The notes beneath the pieces were generated by a model, which made no database searches, was not told the DNA's origin, and worked only from the letters and a program-made list of their open reading frames with translations. Below, piece after piece: positions 7,641-17,208 of a stretch of 64,000 bases of DNA (position 1 is the stretch's first letter; each line of letters starts with the position of its first letter). The position numbers and the translations under genes were made by a program. Source of the DNA: Acidobacteriota bacterium (GTDB lineage: Bacteria; Acidobacteriota; UBA6911; RPQK01; JAJDTT01); assembly GCA_028874215.1 (NCBI GenBank), contig JAPPLF010000101.1:88596-152595 (forward strand), written 5' to 3'.

Positions 7641-9539
7641 TTATTCCTTTGAACCGGTCTTCCTGGACCGGTACGCCCTTTCCAGAAGACGTTGGATACT
7701 GGGGAATCTGGCGGCGGCGGGCCGGGCTCGCTCAAGAGTCTCGATGGCCGGCTCGGTCTCTCCCAACTCCAGGTAGAGAGCGCCCAGCTTGCGCAGATGA
7801 TTCGGGTTGTCGGGAGCTCGCTCGACAGCCTTGAGGAAAGCCTCTTTCGCCCCCGGCATGTCCTTCAACAGGTACCGGGCCGTTCCCAACAGTGAATAGG
7901 CAAGATCGTTGTCCGGTTGCCTTCTGATGCTCCCTTCAGCGGAGGCGCGGGCTTGCTCATAGTCTCCCTTGCGGAGATGGATCTGGCCCCGCATGAGATC
8001 GACGCGCGCGTTTTTCGGTTCCCGGTCGGCCAGGAAGTCCAGGACCTGGAGAACCCGGTCGTGCTCTCCCATCTGAAAATAGGTGTCCCCCAGAATCCAG
8101 GCCTGGCGGGAGTTCAGTTGCGGCCATCGATCCCGGCCCAGAGACTCAAGGACCGGCCGGGCCAGTTCGTGCGCTCCCGATTGCGCCAATGCGTTCGAAT
8201 AGTAGATGGCGTACTTGGGATTGTTGCCATCCAATCGAACGGCCTCTTTGAACTCTGCGGCGGCGCCCGGCCAATCCTGCTCCTGCCAACGCCCCATCCC
8301 CTGATGGAAGTAGGGCTCGGGATCGGACGGATCCGCCTGCTTCTGGCGCTCGAACAGCTCCGAGGCCTGCGCGATTTGTCCCATCTTGATCAGGTGCTGC
8401 CCGTCCCTGCTGGTCCGCAGCCGCTCGGCGGCGACCCGGTGGCGTTCGGCTTCCTCCTGCCGTCCCAACCGGAAGTACAGGCCGGCCAGAGTCACGTGGC
8501 CTTCCAGGAAATTGGGGTTTTCATCCACCACACTCTTCACGGTTCGGATCGCCTCTTCGATCCGGTTGGAGGAGCTGTAGACGAGTCCCATCTGAAACCG
8601 CGCATCCGCATCGCCCGGCCGCGTCCGCAGCGCACGTTCGAAGCGGGCCAGGGCTTCCTCATATTGCTGTTCGTTCTCAAAGAGAAAGATGCCGCGGTAC
8701 AGATTGGCGTCGTAATCGTCGGGATTGATCTTGAGTTCTTCCAGGAAGGCCTGGTTCGCTGTGTCGTGCCGGTTCATGAGCCGGAGCAACTTCCCGTACG
8801 TGGCGTTCAACGAAGGGACCCGCGGGTCGAGCGCGAGGGCTCTTTCCAAGTGCCTGGCCGCTCCCGGGTAGTCTCCGTTTTCCATCAACTTGCCGCCTCG
8901 GCGCGCCAAACGATTGAGCCAATCTGCGCGCATCTCGGACCGGAACCGCGATGTCGGCCAGTCCGTGTCTTTCAGGGCGTTCTCGACGAGCGGCGTTCCC
9001 TCTTCCGCCCGCCCGTCCTCTTCCAGGGCAACTCCCAACAGATAGGTCAGGGCTGGAGATTGGGACAATTCCATCTCAAGCGGCGACAGAAGTTCGATCA
9101 TCTTCCGCCACTCGCCCAGGTTGAAGTGGCAGGAGGCCAGCAACTGAAGGGCTTCCCTGCCCTTCGATCCATCGGCGACGACCTGGACCAGGATCTGCTT
9201 GGCCCTCTCGAAGTCGGCCGTTCGATAATGGGTCCACCCGAGGGCGTATCTGGCGCCCGTCGGGTCAATGAGACCGCCGGATTCAATAGCCGATTCGTAT
9301 TGGGCGACGGCATCCTGATACCGGCCGCTCGAAGCGTAGGCGTTGCCCAGCTTGACTCGGACCTCCGCCAGACCGGGGTTACGGGCCAGCAAGGACCGGT
9401 ACACTTCGATGGCGCCTTGCAGATCACCGTCCTGTTGGAGTTGAACCGCCCGCCTCAGGGCCTTCTCCGGCTCGCCCTGCGCCAACAGCAGGAAACCCGC
9501 AAGTGCCGCGATTGCCGGGATATGGAGCATGGGGATCAC
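7641..9539 (-). CDS. Exported TPR-repeat protein
   Basis: 632 residues; the ATG at 9537-9539 is followed by a second in-frame ATG at codon 4, and either one precedes the hydrophobic signal LHIPAIAALAGFLLLAQG. The rest is almost entirely TPR units of 34 residues, recognisable by phrases such as AEVRVKLGNAYASSGRYQDA, ADARFQMGLVYSSSNRIEEA and PNHLRKLGALYLELGETEPA. It is probably a periplasmic scaffold. It converges on the CRTAC1 gene that ends at 7624. No catalytic domain is visible. Confidence 0.88.
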   Translation of the reverse strand: MIPMLHIPAIAALAGFLLLAQGEPEKALRRAVQLQQDGDLQGAIEVYRSLLARNPGLAEVRVKLGNAYASSGRYQDAVAQYESAIESGGLIDPTGARYALGWTHYRTADFERAKQILVQVVADGSKGREALQLLASCHFNLGEWRKMIELLSPLEMELSQSPALTYLLGVALEEDGRAEEGTPLVENALKDTDWPTSRFRSEMRADWLNRLARRGGKLMENGDYPGAARHLERALALDPRVPSLNATYGKLLRLMNRHDTANQAFLEELKINPDDYDANLYRGIFLFENEQQYEEALARFERALRTRPGDADARFQMGLVYSSSNRIEEAIRTVKSVVDENPNFLEGHVTLAGLYFRLGRQEEAERHRVAAERLRTSRDGQHLIKMGQIAQASELFERQKQADPSDPEPYFHQGMGRWQEQDWPGAAAEFKEAVRLDGNNPKYAIYYSNALAQSGAHELARPVLESLGRDRWPQLNSRQAWILGDTYFQMGEHDRVLQVLDFLADREPKNARVDLMRGQIHLRKGDYEQARASAEGSIRRQPDNDLAYSLLGTARYLLKDMPGAKEAFLKAVERAPDNPNHLRKLGALYLELGETEPAIETLERARPAAARFPSIQRLLERAYRSRKTGSKE

Positions 9540-9650
9540 TTAGACCAGCGACTCGGATACACTATTCTGAGTGGGTGATATGAGTATAAACAGATTCAAA
9601 TCGATGCGGGTCTGGTTTCCGGCAGCGACGCTGACAATTAAGGAGCACAC

Positions 9651-10439
9651 GTGGACCTGGGACTAAGAGGAAAGGTCGCTATCGTCACCGGCGGCAATCG
9701 CGGGATTGGAAGATGCTGCGCCCTGGCGCTTGCCCGCGAGGGTGCGCGGATCTGCATCACGGCCCGTGACCGGAATCTACTGGACCAGACGGTCGGGGAG
9801 ATCAACGAGGCGGGAGGCGAAGGGTATGCCGTTTCGGCGGACCTGACCACCTTGGAGGCGTGCCGCCGGGTCGTGGACGAGACGGTCGAACAGTTCGGAG
9901 GGGTCGATATCCTGGTGAATTGCGCCGGTGCGGCGCGGGCGCACGACATCCTGGATCTTCCCACCGATCTGATCGACGATGCGCTGAGCCTGAAGAGCTA
10001 CAGCTACCTTCGCATGTCCCAACTCGTGATCCCTCACATGAAGTGGGGCGGCTGGGGACGCATCGTCAACATCGCAGGAAGCGCCGGCGCGAGTCCGGCC
10101 CAGGGCAACATTCCGGTGAGCCTGGCCAACATCACCATCCTCAACATGACACGCGCACTCTCGGACGCGGTCTCGGGGGACGGCATCCTGGTCAATACCA
10201 TCTGCCCCGGTTTCACCAACACCCAAAGGGCGCGCGATCTGTTTCAGGCGAAGGCGGACAAAGAGGGCCGCGACGTGGAGGAAGTTCTCAGGGACCTGGG
10301 GCGCGGGCTCCCGGCCGGACGCATTGCCGAGCCGGAGGAAATCGCCGACGTGGTCGCCTTTCTGGCATCGGAGGTCTGTTCCTACATGTTCGGAAGTTCC
10401 ATCTACATGGACGGCGGCGATCGGCGCGGCACGCCGTAG
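9651..10439 (+). CDS. SDR family oxidoreductase with an atypical active site
   Basis: 262 residues from a GTG at 9651, preceded by AAGGAG at 9640-9645, which fixes the start. The Rossmann nucleotide motif TGGNRGIG is at residues 14-21, and the NAG-equivalent motif is NCAGAARAHD. The usual Ser is present (NIAGSAG), but where SDR enzymes have YxxSK this protein reads IPVSL, so both the catalytic Tyr and Lys are replaced. The C-terminus has the usual SDR ending (AEPEEIADVVAFLASEV, then YMDGG). It is followed after 70 bases by a 3-hydroxyisobutyrate-dehydrogenase-like gene on the same strand, a likely operon. Substrate unknown; the altered site suggests a different mechanism or a binding role. 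Confidence 0.85.
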   Translation: MDLGLRGKVAIVTGGNRGIGRCCALALAREGARICITARDRNLLDQTVGEINEAGGEGYAVSADLTTLEACRRVVDETVEQFGGVDILVNCAGAARAHDILDLPTDLIDDALSLKSYSYLRMSQLVIPHMKWGGWGRIVNIAGSAGASPAQGNIPVSLANITILNMTRALSDAVSGDGILVNTICPGFTNTQRARDLFQAKADKEGRDVEEVLRDLGRGLPAGRIAEPEEIADVVAFLASEVCSYMFGSSIYMDGGDRRGTP

Positions 10440-10509
10440 ATTCACATCGGTCCTGACTTCACGCCGGCCGTGATCCCCGCGAAACAGGGACCGGTAGAAA
10501 GGTGCCGAT

Positions 10510-11388
10510 ATGAGAATCGGATTCATCGGCCTGGGCGCCATGGGGAACCCCATGGCCGCCAACCTGCAGAAGGCCGGATACGAACTGACCATCCACGACA
10601 TCCGTCGCGAGCAGGCCCGCAATCTCGAGGATGGGGGCGCCGTCTGGGCGACGAGCCCCGCGGACACGGCCGAGCGATCCGACGTGGTGCTGCTGTCCCT
10701 GCCCGGCCCGGTGGAAGTGGAATCGGTCGTGCTGGGCAACAACGGCGTCTTTTCCGGTCTGGCCGCGGGAGGCGCCTGCATCGACACCAGCACCAATTCG
10801 CCGGCGGTCATGCGCCGCATCGCGGAAGCCGGCGCCTCCAGAGGCATTCAGGTCCTGGACGCGCCCATCAGCGGGGGCATCTGGGGTGCGCGGGATGCCT
10901 CGTTGACCGTATTCGCCGGTGGAGAAAAGGCAGCGTTCGAGAAGTATCGTCCGCTTTTCCGGTGCATCGGAAAGACCGTGGTCCACATGGGGCCGCTCGG
11001 TTCCGGCCACGCCGCCAAGCTGGTGAACAACCTGATCATGTACATCAACTTCATCGGCGCCTGCGAGGGGATGGCCCTGGGCGTGAAGGCCGGGTTGGAT
11101 CCGCGGATTCTGCTCGACGTCATCAAGCCGAGCATGGGCCACAGCACGTTCATGGAAAGGACCATGAAGCTGTCCCTGGACGGCCAACCGCTTCACTTCG
11201 TGACTGATGGGGCGGTCAAGGATCTTCGTCTGTGTGTCGAACTGGGCAGGGACCTGGGCGTGCCGCTGGCGGCGGGTCCGCTGGTGGAAACGCTGGTGAC
11301 CCGGTACCGGGACGCGGGACACGGTCAGGAGGACACCCTCACGTACATCCGTGACTACATGCGGCGGTCAGGCGTCGATTGGGGATAA
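10510..11388 (+). CDS. NAD(P)-dependent beta-hydroxyacid dehydrogenase (3-hydroxyisobutyrate dehydrogenase family)
   Basis: 292 residues, the normal family length, with an ATG at 10510 preceded by AAAGGTG. The N-terminal Rossmann motif is GFIGLGAMGNPMAANL. The substrate-binding signature DAPISGGIWGA lies near residue 118, and the catalytic lysine region GHAAKLVNNLIMY near residue 170. The family oxidises beta-hydroxyacids such as 3-hydroxyisobutyrate, tartronate semialdehyde or related compounds with NAD(P). The gene follows the SDR gene and is closed by a strong hairpin at 11408-11432. Confidence 0.88.
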   Translation: MRIGFIGLGAMGNPMAANLQKAGYELTIHDIRREQARNLEDGGAVWATSPADTAERSDVVLLSLPGPVEVESVVLGNNGVFSGLAAGGACIDTSTNSPAVMRRIAEAGASRGIQVLDAPISGGIWGARDASLTVFAGGEKAAFEKYRPLFRCIGKTVVHMGPLGSGHAAKLVNNLIMYINFIGACEGMALGVKAGLDPRILLDVIKPSMGHSTFMERTMKLSLDGQPLHFVTDGAVKDLRLCVELGRDLGVPLAAGPLVETLVTRYRDAGHGQEDTLTYIRDYMRRSGVDWG

Positions 11389-11407
11389 ACACCCCTCCTT
11401 ACAAAAA

Positions 11408-11432
11408 AAGGGCGCCCGCGAGGGGCGCCCTT
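11408..11432. terminator. Bidirectional terminator hairpin
   Basis: A 10-bp perfect stem, AAGGGCGCCC, loop GCGAG, GGGCGCCCTT. An A-tract precedes it and ACGTTTTCC follows it. It sits between the convergent dehydrogenase and TonB-receptor genes, so it can end transcription from both sides. Confidence 0.8.
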
Positions 11433-11457
11433 ACGTTTTCCACAGTAGTGGGATGCG

Positions 11458-14400
11458 TCAGAAATAGACCTTCAAGGCAGTTTGTATCACCCGGCCGAAC
11501 AACGCGCTACTGACCCTTCCGAAGGCTGCACTCTGAATATTGGAGCTCGGTCCCCCGAAGTTCGGGTGGTTGAAGGCATTGAAGAACTCGAACCTGAGCT
11601 GCAACCGCCCCTCTTCGGTGGGTAGCATCGGCAGGGCCCAGTTCTTGATCAGAGCCAGATCCTGGTTGATGATGCCGTCCCGATCGATGATATTCCGGCC
11701 GCTGTTCCCATATGTATTGATGGGATTCAAGGCAAAGGCGGCCGTATTGAACCATTGTTGGATGTCCTGGTTGCCCCTGGTGCCGTTGCGCAACCGGTTC
11801 GGCTGACGCGCGTTGTACGTGCTTCCCGTGTTGGAGTTGTCGCTGGACATGCCGATCGTAATCGGCAGTCCGCTGTTCAGCGTCGTAATTCCACCAAACT
11901 GCCAACCGCCCAGGAGATTCCGGATCAAGCCGGACTGTCCTTCCATTTTCGGAAGCAGGTAGTTCCAACTGAACGACAGACGATGTCCCATATCCCAATC
12001 GCTTCGAGCGTTGTTGGTGTCGGTGAGCCGATACGTCGTCACCGACCCAAAGGAATCCCAGTCGGTTGTCTTCGCATAGGTATAGCCCATAAGGAAGCTC
12101 AATTTGGTGCCGGTTTTTCTGAGGGTGACTTGAAGCGCATTGTAGTCGGACATCCCCGCACCGGCATCCTGGATATTGAAGCCGATATTGGGCCAGGGGC
12201 GCCGCTCCTGTTCGAAGGGGGGCGCGCCAAGCTGCGGAAGCGGCCGATTGAGTTCCTGCCTCTGGGACAGCTTCCTTCCCGTCGATCCGACATAGGCCGT
12301 CTCAAGCAGGACTTGGCCCGGAAGCATGTTCTGGATACTCAGGGTCCAGTTCTGCAGATAAGGGCTCCGTCTCTTGCTGGTAATCAGTGAGACGTACCCG
12401 ATCGGATCGCTCATATCCAGAATCTCGTTAAAGTTGTCCGGATCGAATACGGGAGGATCCTTGAACAGTGTGGCGATGTCGATGGGGTTCTTCGGGTCCC
12501 GGCTGATGGCGTTGTTGATGAATGCATTCTGCGGACCGGAGCTGTCCCAGGCCAGATCGTTACCCGGTGTTTCATCATAGAAGACACCGTAGCTGCCCCG
12601 GAGCACGAAATTCTGGTTGGCAGTGGGTGTCCAGGCGAACCCGATCCGGGGAGCAAAGTCATTGAAGTCGGTGTCGATGAGACTCCCGGGCCCTCCAAAG
12701 ATCACGCCTCCGCGCGGACGCGTGAAGTCCATGATGTCCAGATAGTTGCCCCCTTCAGGTCCCACCTCCAGAGCCAGCCAGGGGTGCACCTGGTAGCGCA
12801 AGGCCAGGGTCAGGCTGAAATTGGGCGTGACGCGGATGCGGTCCTCGAAATAGGCGTCCCACCACATGGAGACTCGATTCGCTCCGGCCGCCGCGGCGCC
12901 CGTGGAGTTCTCGGGATGTCCCAACAGGAAATCGGCAACGTCGTTCCCGGTAATGATTCCCGAAAATTGGAAGTTCCCCTGGGTCCATGAAGCAGCCAGT
13001 TGCTGTGTGAACCGGTCGATGATGGTCATGCCGAAGGTCATCTCGTGCCGGCCCTGGGTGTAGCTCATGTCGGCCATGTAGTAGAGGTCGTTGTTGACCG
13101 GGACGATGCAGTTGCCGGCGCCGCCAAAACGCGTATAGCTGACCATGCCTGCAGCCGGGGCATAGTTGCAGGTCCGAGTCGTGTTGATGTTCCGGATGCC
13201 GTACCTCTCCGACCAGATCGGGTCCGTGTCCCGTTCCAGGTTTTGCGCCAGCGACATGATGGCGCGGTTCAATCCGGCCCGCGCATCCAGAACCAGGTTA
13301 TTGGCGAATACGTGGGTCCAGTTGACGACGGCATTTCTTCCGTAGAGCGGATACTCGACATTCGCGCCTCTGTTGATTCTGCTGTCGAACAGTTGCGAGT
13401 CGGAGTGGATCACACGGGCAAAGACTTTATCGTTGTCTGTAGCCTGCCAATCTCCACGCCAGATCCATTTCGTGTCGTCCTGGATTCTCGGCGCCGCACC
13501 CGTGAAGTTGTTGGCGGTGCCCGGAAGATTGGGCGCCGGGATCAGTCCATCCTCCATGTACAACCGGGCCCAGGGGTGAATGCGATTGGACGGAATCTGG
13601 TTGTTGGGAAAAGGCTCACCCGTCATCGGGTCAATGACGGGAGTCGACAAGGAAGAAAAATCCCCCTGGAGAAATCTTGTCGGCGGTACGGTGAGGAACT
13701 GCGTGTTGAAACGGCTTGAGTTCAACCCCTCCAAGGAGACGTACCAGAACAACTTGTCCTTCAGTACCGGCCCCCCGACCTCGAATCCCCACTGGTGTTG
13801 CCGAAACTCTCCGAGTTCCCGGTCAAAAAAGCTTCTGGCGTCCAGGTTGTCGTTGCGGTGAAAGAACCAGGCGCTTCCACTGATCGCGTTGGTTCCCTGT
13901 TTGGTGACGACGCTGACCACGCCCGGGGTCTGCCCGCGGCCCGTGAAAAAGCCCTTCTGGACCTTGAATTCCGAAATGGCGTCGACTTGAACGAGGGCCC
14001 CCGGAGCACCGTAGAAATGCTCCTTGAAAGGAATTCCGTCGAATACGTACGACGTAGAACTCACCCGCGTCCCGGATATGGCCGCGGAGGTCTGGCGAGG
14101 ACCGTAAGCCCACTGCGCGACGCCGGGAGCCGAATCGCCGGCCTGCACGCCGGCCTGAATCCCGGCGAGCTGCAGGAACCCTCTTCCGTTCAGCGGCAGT
14201 TCCTCCACCATCTCCTCGCCGATCACGGTGCCCAGCTCGGCGGTTCTCCGGTCGACGACCGTCGCCTCGGCCGTGACCAACACCGTATCGCTGACTTCAC
14301 CCACCTGAAGCGTCAAGGTGTGATCCACTACGGCGAACACCTCGAGTTGGATCCCTTCCACCACTGCCTTCTTGAAGCCGGGCATCTCTACACTGAGGGT

Positions 14401-14640
14401 GTAGGAGCCCACCGGCAAAGCGGCGAAACTGAAGACCCCCTGTTCGTTGGAGATGCCGGTTCTGCGGAGGCCCGTCGCCTCGTTGACGGCCTCAACGTCA
14501 GCCCCGGGAACCACCGCGGTGGTGTCGTCCAGCACTCGGCCGGTAATGGTCCCGGACCCTTCCGCCTGGGCCCTGAGACCGCCGGTCGACGCCAGGACGA
14601 TGGCGACCAACAGCACTAGGGCCAATGAATTACGTCGCAT
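11458..14640 (-). CDS. Oar-type TonB-dependent receptor with N-terminal carboxypeptidase-regulatory-like domain
   Basis: 1,060 residues. ATG at 14640 with GGGAGG 8 bases upstream. A signal peptide (ALVLLVAIVLASTGGLRAQA) is followed by a carboxypeptidase-like beta-sandwich (GTITGRVLDDTTAVVPGA to LSVEMPGFKKAVVEG), a plug region (EELPLNGRGFLQLAGIQAGV) and a long outer-membrane beta-barrel ending in an aromatic residue (ALKVYF). Receptors of this layout are typical of Acidobacteriota and are thought to import large or scarce nutrients with TonB energy. A promoter with -35 at 14830-14835 and -10 at 14806-14811 lies upstream, and an ISKra4-type remnant ends 16 bases before that -35. The ligand is unknown. 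Confidence 0.9.
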   Translation of the reverse strand: MRRNSLALVLLVAIVLASTGGLRAQAEGSGTITGRVLDDTTAVVPGADVEAVNEATGLRRTGISNEQGVFSFAALPVGSYTLSVEMPGFKKAVVEGIQLEVFAVVDHTLTLQVGEVSDTVLVTAEATVVDRRTAELGTVIGEEMVEELPLNGRGFLQLAGIQAGVQAGDSAPGVAQWAYGPRQTSAAISGTRVSSTSYVFDGIPFKEHFYGAPGALVQVDAISEFKVQKGFFTGRGQTPGVVSVVTKQGTNAISGSAWFFHRNDNLDARSFFDRELGEFRQHQWGFEVGGPVLKDKLFWYVSLEGLNSSRFNTQFLTVPPTRFLQGDFSSLSTPVIDPMTGEPFPNNQIPSNRIHPWARLYMEDGLIPAPNLPGTANNFTGAAPRIQDDTKWIWRGDWQATDNDKVFARVIHSDSQLFDSRINRGANVEYPLYGRNAVVNWTHVFANNLVLDARAGLNRAIMSLAQNLERDTDPIWSERYGIRNINTTRTCNYAPAAGMVSYTRFGGAGNCIVPVNNDLYYMADMSYTQGRHEMTFGMTIIDRFTQQLAASWTQGNFQFSGIITGNDVADFLLGHPENSTGAAAAGANRVSMWWDAYFEDRIRVTPNFSLTLALRYQVHPWLALEVGPEGGNYLDIMDFTRPRGGVIFGGPGSLIDTDFNDFAPRIGFAWTPTANQNFVLRGSYGVFYDETPGNDLAWDSSGPQNAFINNAISRDPKNPIDIATLFKDPPVFDPDNFNEILDMSDPIGYVSLITSKRRSPYLQNWTLSIQNMLPGQVLLETAYVGSTGRKLSQRQELNRPLPQLGAPPFEQERRPWPNIGFNIQDAGAGMSDYNALQVTLRKTGTKLSFLMGYTYAKTTDWDSFGSVTTYRLTDTNNARSDWDMGHRLSFSWNYLLPKMEGQSGLIRNLLGGWQFGGITTLNSGLPITIGMSSDNSNTGSTYNARQPNRLRNGTRGNQDIQQWFNTAAFALNPINTYGNSGRNIIDRDGIINQDLALIKNWALPMLPTEEGRLQLRFEFFNAFNHPNFGGPSSNIQSAAFGRVSSALFGRVIQTALKVYF

Positions 14641-14805
14641 TTCTTTTCCTCCCGATCAGTGGGAAATAGTGAGGCTGAGGGAAACCGCCCGACGTGAATG
14701 CGCAGTTTTCGTCTTGCAGTAGAAGAGCCGACTGGACTGATCGAATCGAACGGATCAGCGTATACGCGGTCGGACATACTTGGTCCCGTAGCCTGGGATG
14801 GCGAA

Positions 14806-14835
14806 AGTTTAAGGTATGCCGTCCAGCCATGTCAA
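14806..14835 (-). promoter_or_regulatory. Sigma-70-like promoter of the Oar-type receptor
   Basis: On the minus strand TTGACA (14835-14830) and TAAACT (14811-14806) are separated by 18 bases. The same arrangement with 18-base spacing (TTGACA, TAGAAT) exists in the homologous leader at 24554-24583, which supports both. The leader to the ATG is about 165 bases. Confidence 0.6.
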
Positions 14836-14851
14836 CAGTCCGAGTTCGGGG

Positions 14852-15405
14852 GGGTGCACGACAAAAAAGTGACGACGGATCAAGCTGCAGCCTTGGAATT
14901 GGCTCTCCATTCCCAAGGGTCCTCAAAGCGCCCACTGAGCCGAACACAGCGCAGGGCCATGATCGAATTCGCTCCTGGCACGCTCCAATGCATTCCGGAT
15001 CGCTTGAGCCGAGCCCCGATGGCATTCTTGCATCCGGCTTCCACTACTCCGGTGGACGTGCAGAGCCCTTGCGCCTCGAATCGGGCGTAACGCATGCGAT
15101 GTCGATTCTGCTGGAAACAGGTGCAGGCCGCTTTCGCTTCCTCGTTGTGAGCGGCCTCGGTGGCAAGCTCAGATAAGAGGGTCTCGATCCGACCGGCATC
15201 GAGTTCCAGGCAACGTTGTTGCGCCCAATCCTGGGCCAACTGGCGATCAGCGAATAAGTTCCTGGAGAGGGTATGAAGTCGCTCTTTGGCGTGGAAACGA
15301 TCGATAATCTGCACCGCCTCCGGGAAGAGTTCCCCGGTCAGGTTCCAAATCCACTTCGCTCCGTCTCCCAGAACATCTTGCCGTTGCGCTTGCCCCAAAC
15401 GGCGG
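14852..15405 (-). mobile_element. ISKra4-type insertion sequence remnant, 5'-truncated (copy 1)
   Basis: Only the 3' third of the element remains. On the minus strand a frame from about 15405 to 14880 encodes the C-terminal part of an ISKra4-type transposase (QRQDVLGDGAKWIWN, then FPEAVQIIDRFHAKERLH and STGVVEAGCKNAIGARLKRS). The terminal inverted repeat GGGTGCACGACAAAAAAGTG starts at 14852. The protein is nearly identical to copy 2 at 25236-25712 (a few substitutions such as FEDPWEW for IEDFWEW), so the two diverged recently. The 5' side is lost where it abuts the stop of the CRTAC1 gene at 15432. Confidence 0.85.
14880..15398 (-). pseudogene. ISKra4-type transposase, C-terminal fragment
   Basis: 172 codons, readable from a TTG. 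It lacks the N-terminal region and most of the catalytic core of the family, keeping only the region that begins DVLGDGAKWIWN and the conserved C-terminal segment with EAGCKNAIGARLKRSG. It cannot be an active transposase. See the element entry for its boundary. Confidence 0.85.
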
Positions 15406-15431
15406 CGTTGAGCCTCAGGCTCCGAATCCCA

Positions 15432-17072
15432 TCAGCCGGGCTCGTCACAAGCCGGTTCTACAACTTCGTGATAGCGATTGAGTTTAAGGTCCTTGAGCAC
15501 CGATGTCTTTCCGCTGGGCCAACGAATCTCAACCCTGAGCGCCGCTTCCCCGTCGGGCACGCCAAAGAGAATGCGCGGGTCATTTTGTGAGCAATAGCTG
15601 GAGGAACTCCGTACCTCTCTCATCTGCTGAGGACCACCCTTTTTTGAAGACAGAAAGACACGCGTCCCCAGGGCGTCGCCATTGCTGCATGTTCCCTGGA
15701 GTCTCAGGCCCAGCCAGTGATTCCCCAGTTGGTCTCGACGGTAGACCAGCGGTTGATCATCCAGATTGGAGACGACGATCTCGAGACTTCCGTCATTGTC
15801 GAGATCGACAAATGCCGCCCCGCGTCCAACGGCGGCGGTTGGTGAGGGGAATGCCTGATTCGAAACATCGCGAAACCGGCTGTTCCCAATATTCAAGAAC
15901 CACTGATCCGGCATCGAATAGGGTGGCACGTTGGGGTAGAGATGACCATTCGCGACAAAGAGGTCCACGCGACCATCACGGTTGAAGTCGATGAAACCTG
16001 TGCCGAATCCCAAATAGCTCATAGTGGGTTGAGCTAATCCGGTCTCGCGGGTGCTGTCGATAAAAAAGCCGTTCCCCAGATTGCGATAGAGGGTGTTGTA
16101 CTCTTCCGAAAAATTCGTCACATACAGATCCATCCAGCCATCGTTGTCATAATCCCCGGCGTCGACCCCCATCCCCGCTTGCTCTTTTCCGTTGGCATCC
16201 ACGGCTACGCCAGCCTGCAGCGCCACATCTTTGAACTGACCCCGGCCGTTATTCTGAAAAAGATTGTTGGGAACCGAATCATTGGCGACATAAACGTCGA
16301 GATCGCCGTCGTTGTCATAGTCGGTGCAGACCACTCCAAGTCCATAGTAGCTGCGGTCGGCAATACCACTCGTTCTACTGACATCCGAAAAGACTCCGTT
16401 GCCCAGGTTTCTGTAAAGGACATCGCGGGAGGCCGGATAGCGCTTCGGCCCGCAATAGGCCGGTCGTCCTTTGAAACGGCAGAATCGGCCGGATGTGGGG
16501 GGGGCAGAGAAGTCGAAGTCCACGTAGTTGGTCACATAGAGGTCGACCCAGCCGTCCCCATCGAGGTCCGCAAAAGCTGCACTGGCACTCCAGGCACTAC
16601 TGCCCGTGCCCGAAGCCTGCGTGAAGTCGGTAAAAGTACCATCGCCGTTGTTGCGGTAAAGCCGATTGGGACCGAAGTTTGTGACGTAAAGGTCCGTGTC
16701 GCCGTCGTTGTCGATGTCAGCCGCTGTCCCGCCCATCCCCCAACCCAAATCTGCCACTCCTGCCTCCTTAGCTACCTCTTCGAAGTGTCCGTTGCCTTTA
16801 TTGCGAAAGAGAAGGTTAGGAGTCTTCTTTCCGTCTCTCTGGGCTCCATTGACCAAGTAGACATCAATGTAACCGTCGTTGTTATAGTCAAGACAAAGGA
16901 CCCCTCCACTCATCGAATCAACGATCAGAGGTTTGTCGGCGTCGCCAGTGATATTTTTTCCCAGGAATCCGAGTTCGCTTGAGACTTCTCTGTATTGATT
17001 CGGCTTGGAGAGAACGGCCATCGGCAGCCACAGAAGCAGGATCACGCCGAGGCTCTTCAGTTTCATCATCAC
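15432..17072 (-). CDS. CRTAC1 family protein (FG-GAP repeats plus ASPIC/UnbV domain)
   Basis: 546 residues. Three ATG codons in a row (17072, 17069, 17066) start a signal peptide (LGVILLLWLPMAVLS). FG-GAP motifs include DYNNDGYIDVYLVN, DIDNDGDTDLYVTN, DLDGDGWVDLYVTN, DYDNDGDLDVYVAN, DFNRDGRVDLFVAN and DLDNDGSLEIVVSN. The C-terminal UnbV domain contains CSNGDALGTRVFLSS and VEIRWPSGKTSVL. The protein ends normally, although the ISKra4 remnant begins within about 30 bases after its stop. It lies between an Oar-type receptor and a GWxTD gene, and is probably exported with the neighbouring TPR protein as a functional set. Confidence 0.9.
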   Translation of the reverse strand: MMMKLKSLGVILLLWLPMAVLSKPNQYREVSSELGFLGKNITGDADKPLIVDSMSGGVLCLDYNNDGYIDVYLVNGAQRDGKKTPNLLFRNKGNGHFEEVAKEAGVADLGWGMGGTAADIDNDGDTDLYVTNFGPNRLYRNNGDGTFTDFTQASGTGSSAWSASAAFADLDGDGWVDLYVTNYVDFDFSAPPTSGRFCRFKGRPAYCGPKRYPASRDVLYRNLGNGVFSDVSRTSGIADRSYYGLGVVCTDYDNDGDLDVYVANDSVPNNLFQNNGRGQFKDVALQAGVAVDANGKEQAGMGVDAGDYDNDGWMDLYVTNFSEEYNTLYRNLGNGFFIDSTRETGLAQPTMSYLGFGTGFIDFNRDGRVDLFVANGHLYPNVPPYSMPDQWFLNIGNSRFRDVSNQAFPSPTAAVGRGAAFVDLDNDGSLEIVVSNLDDQPLVYRRDQLGNHWLGLRLQGTCSNGDALGTRVFLSSKKGGPQQMREVRSSSSYCSQNDPRILFGVPDGEAALRVEIRWPSGKTSVLKDLKLNRYHEVVEPACDEPG

Positions 17073-17208
17073 TGCCTATTCGCCAATCTCATAGGTGTTC
17101 CGCTCAAAGACCGTGAGGCCCGCCAATAAGCAAGTTTGCTCCCTGCTGTAGGTAAGAGAAAGAATTAGTGGGGTGGCGAAAAGCGGCCCGAAAGCTTTCG
17201 GATCTTGC

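Noticed and set aside
7917..9578. A 553-codon plus-strand open frame
   Set aside because: It is antisense to a protein made of regular TPR units; the open frame is a by-product of codon bias in the repeats.
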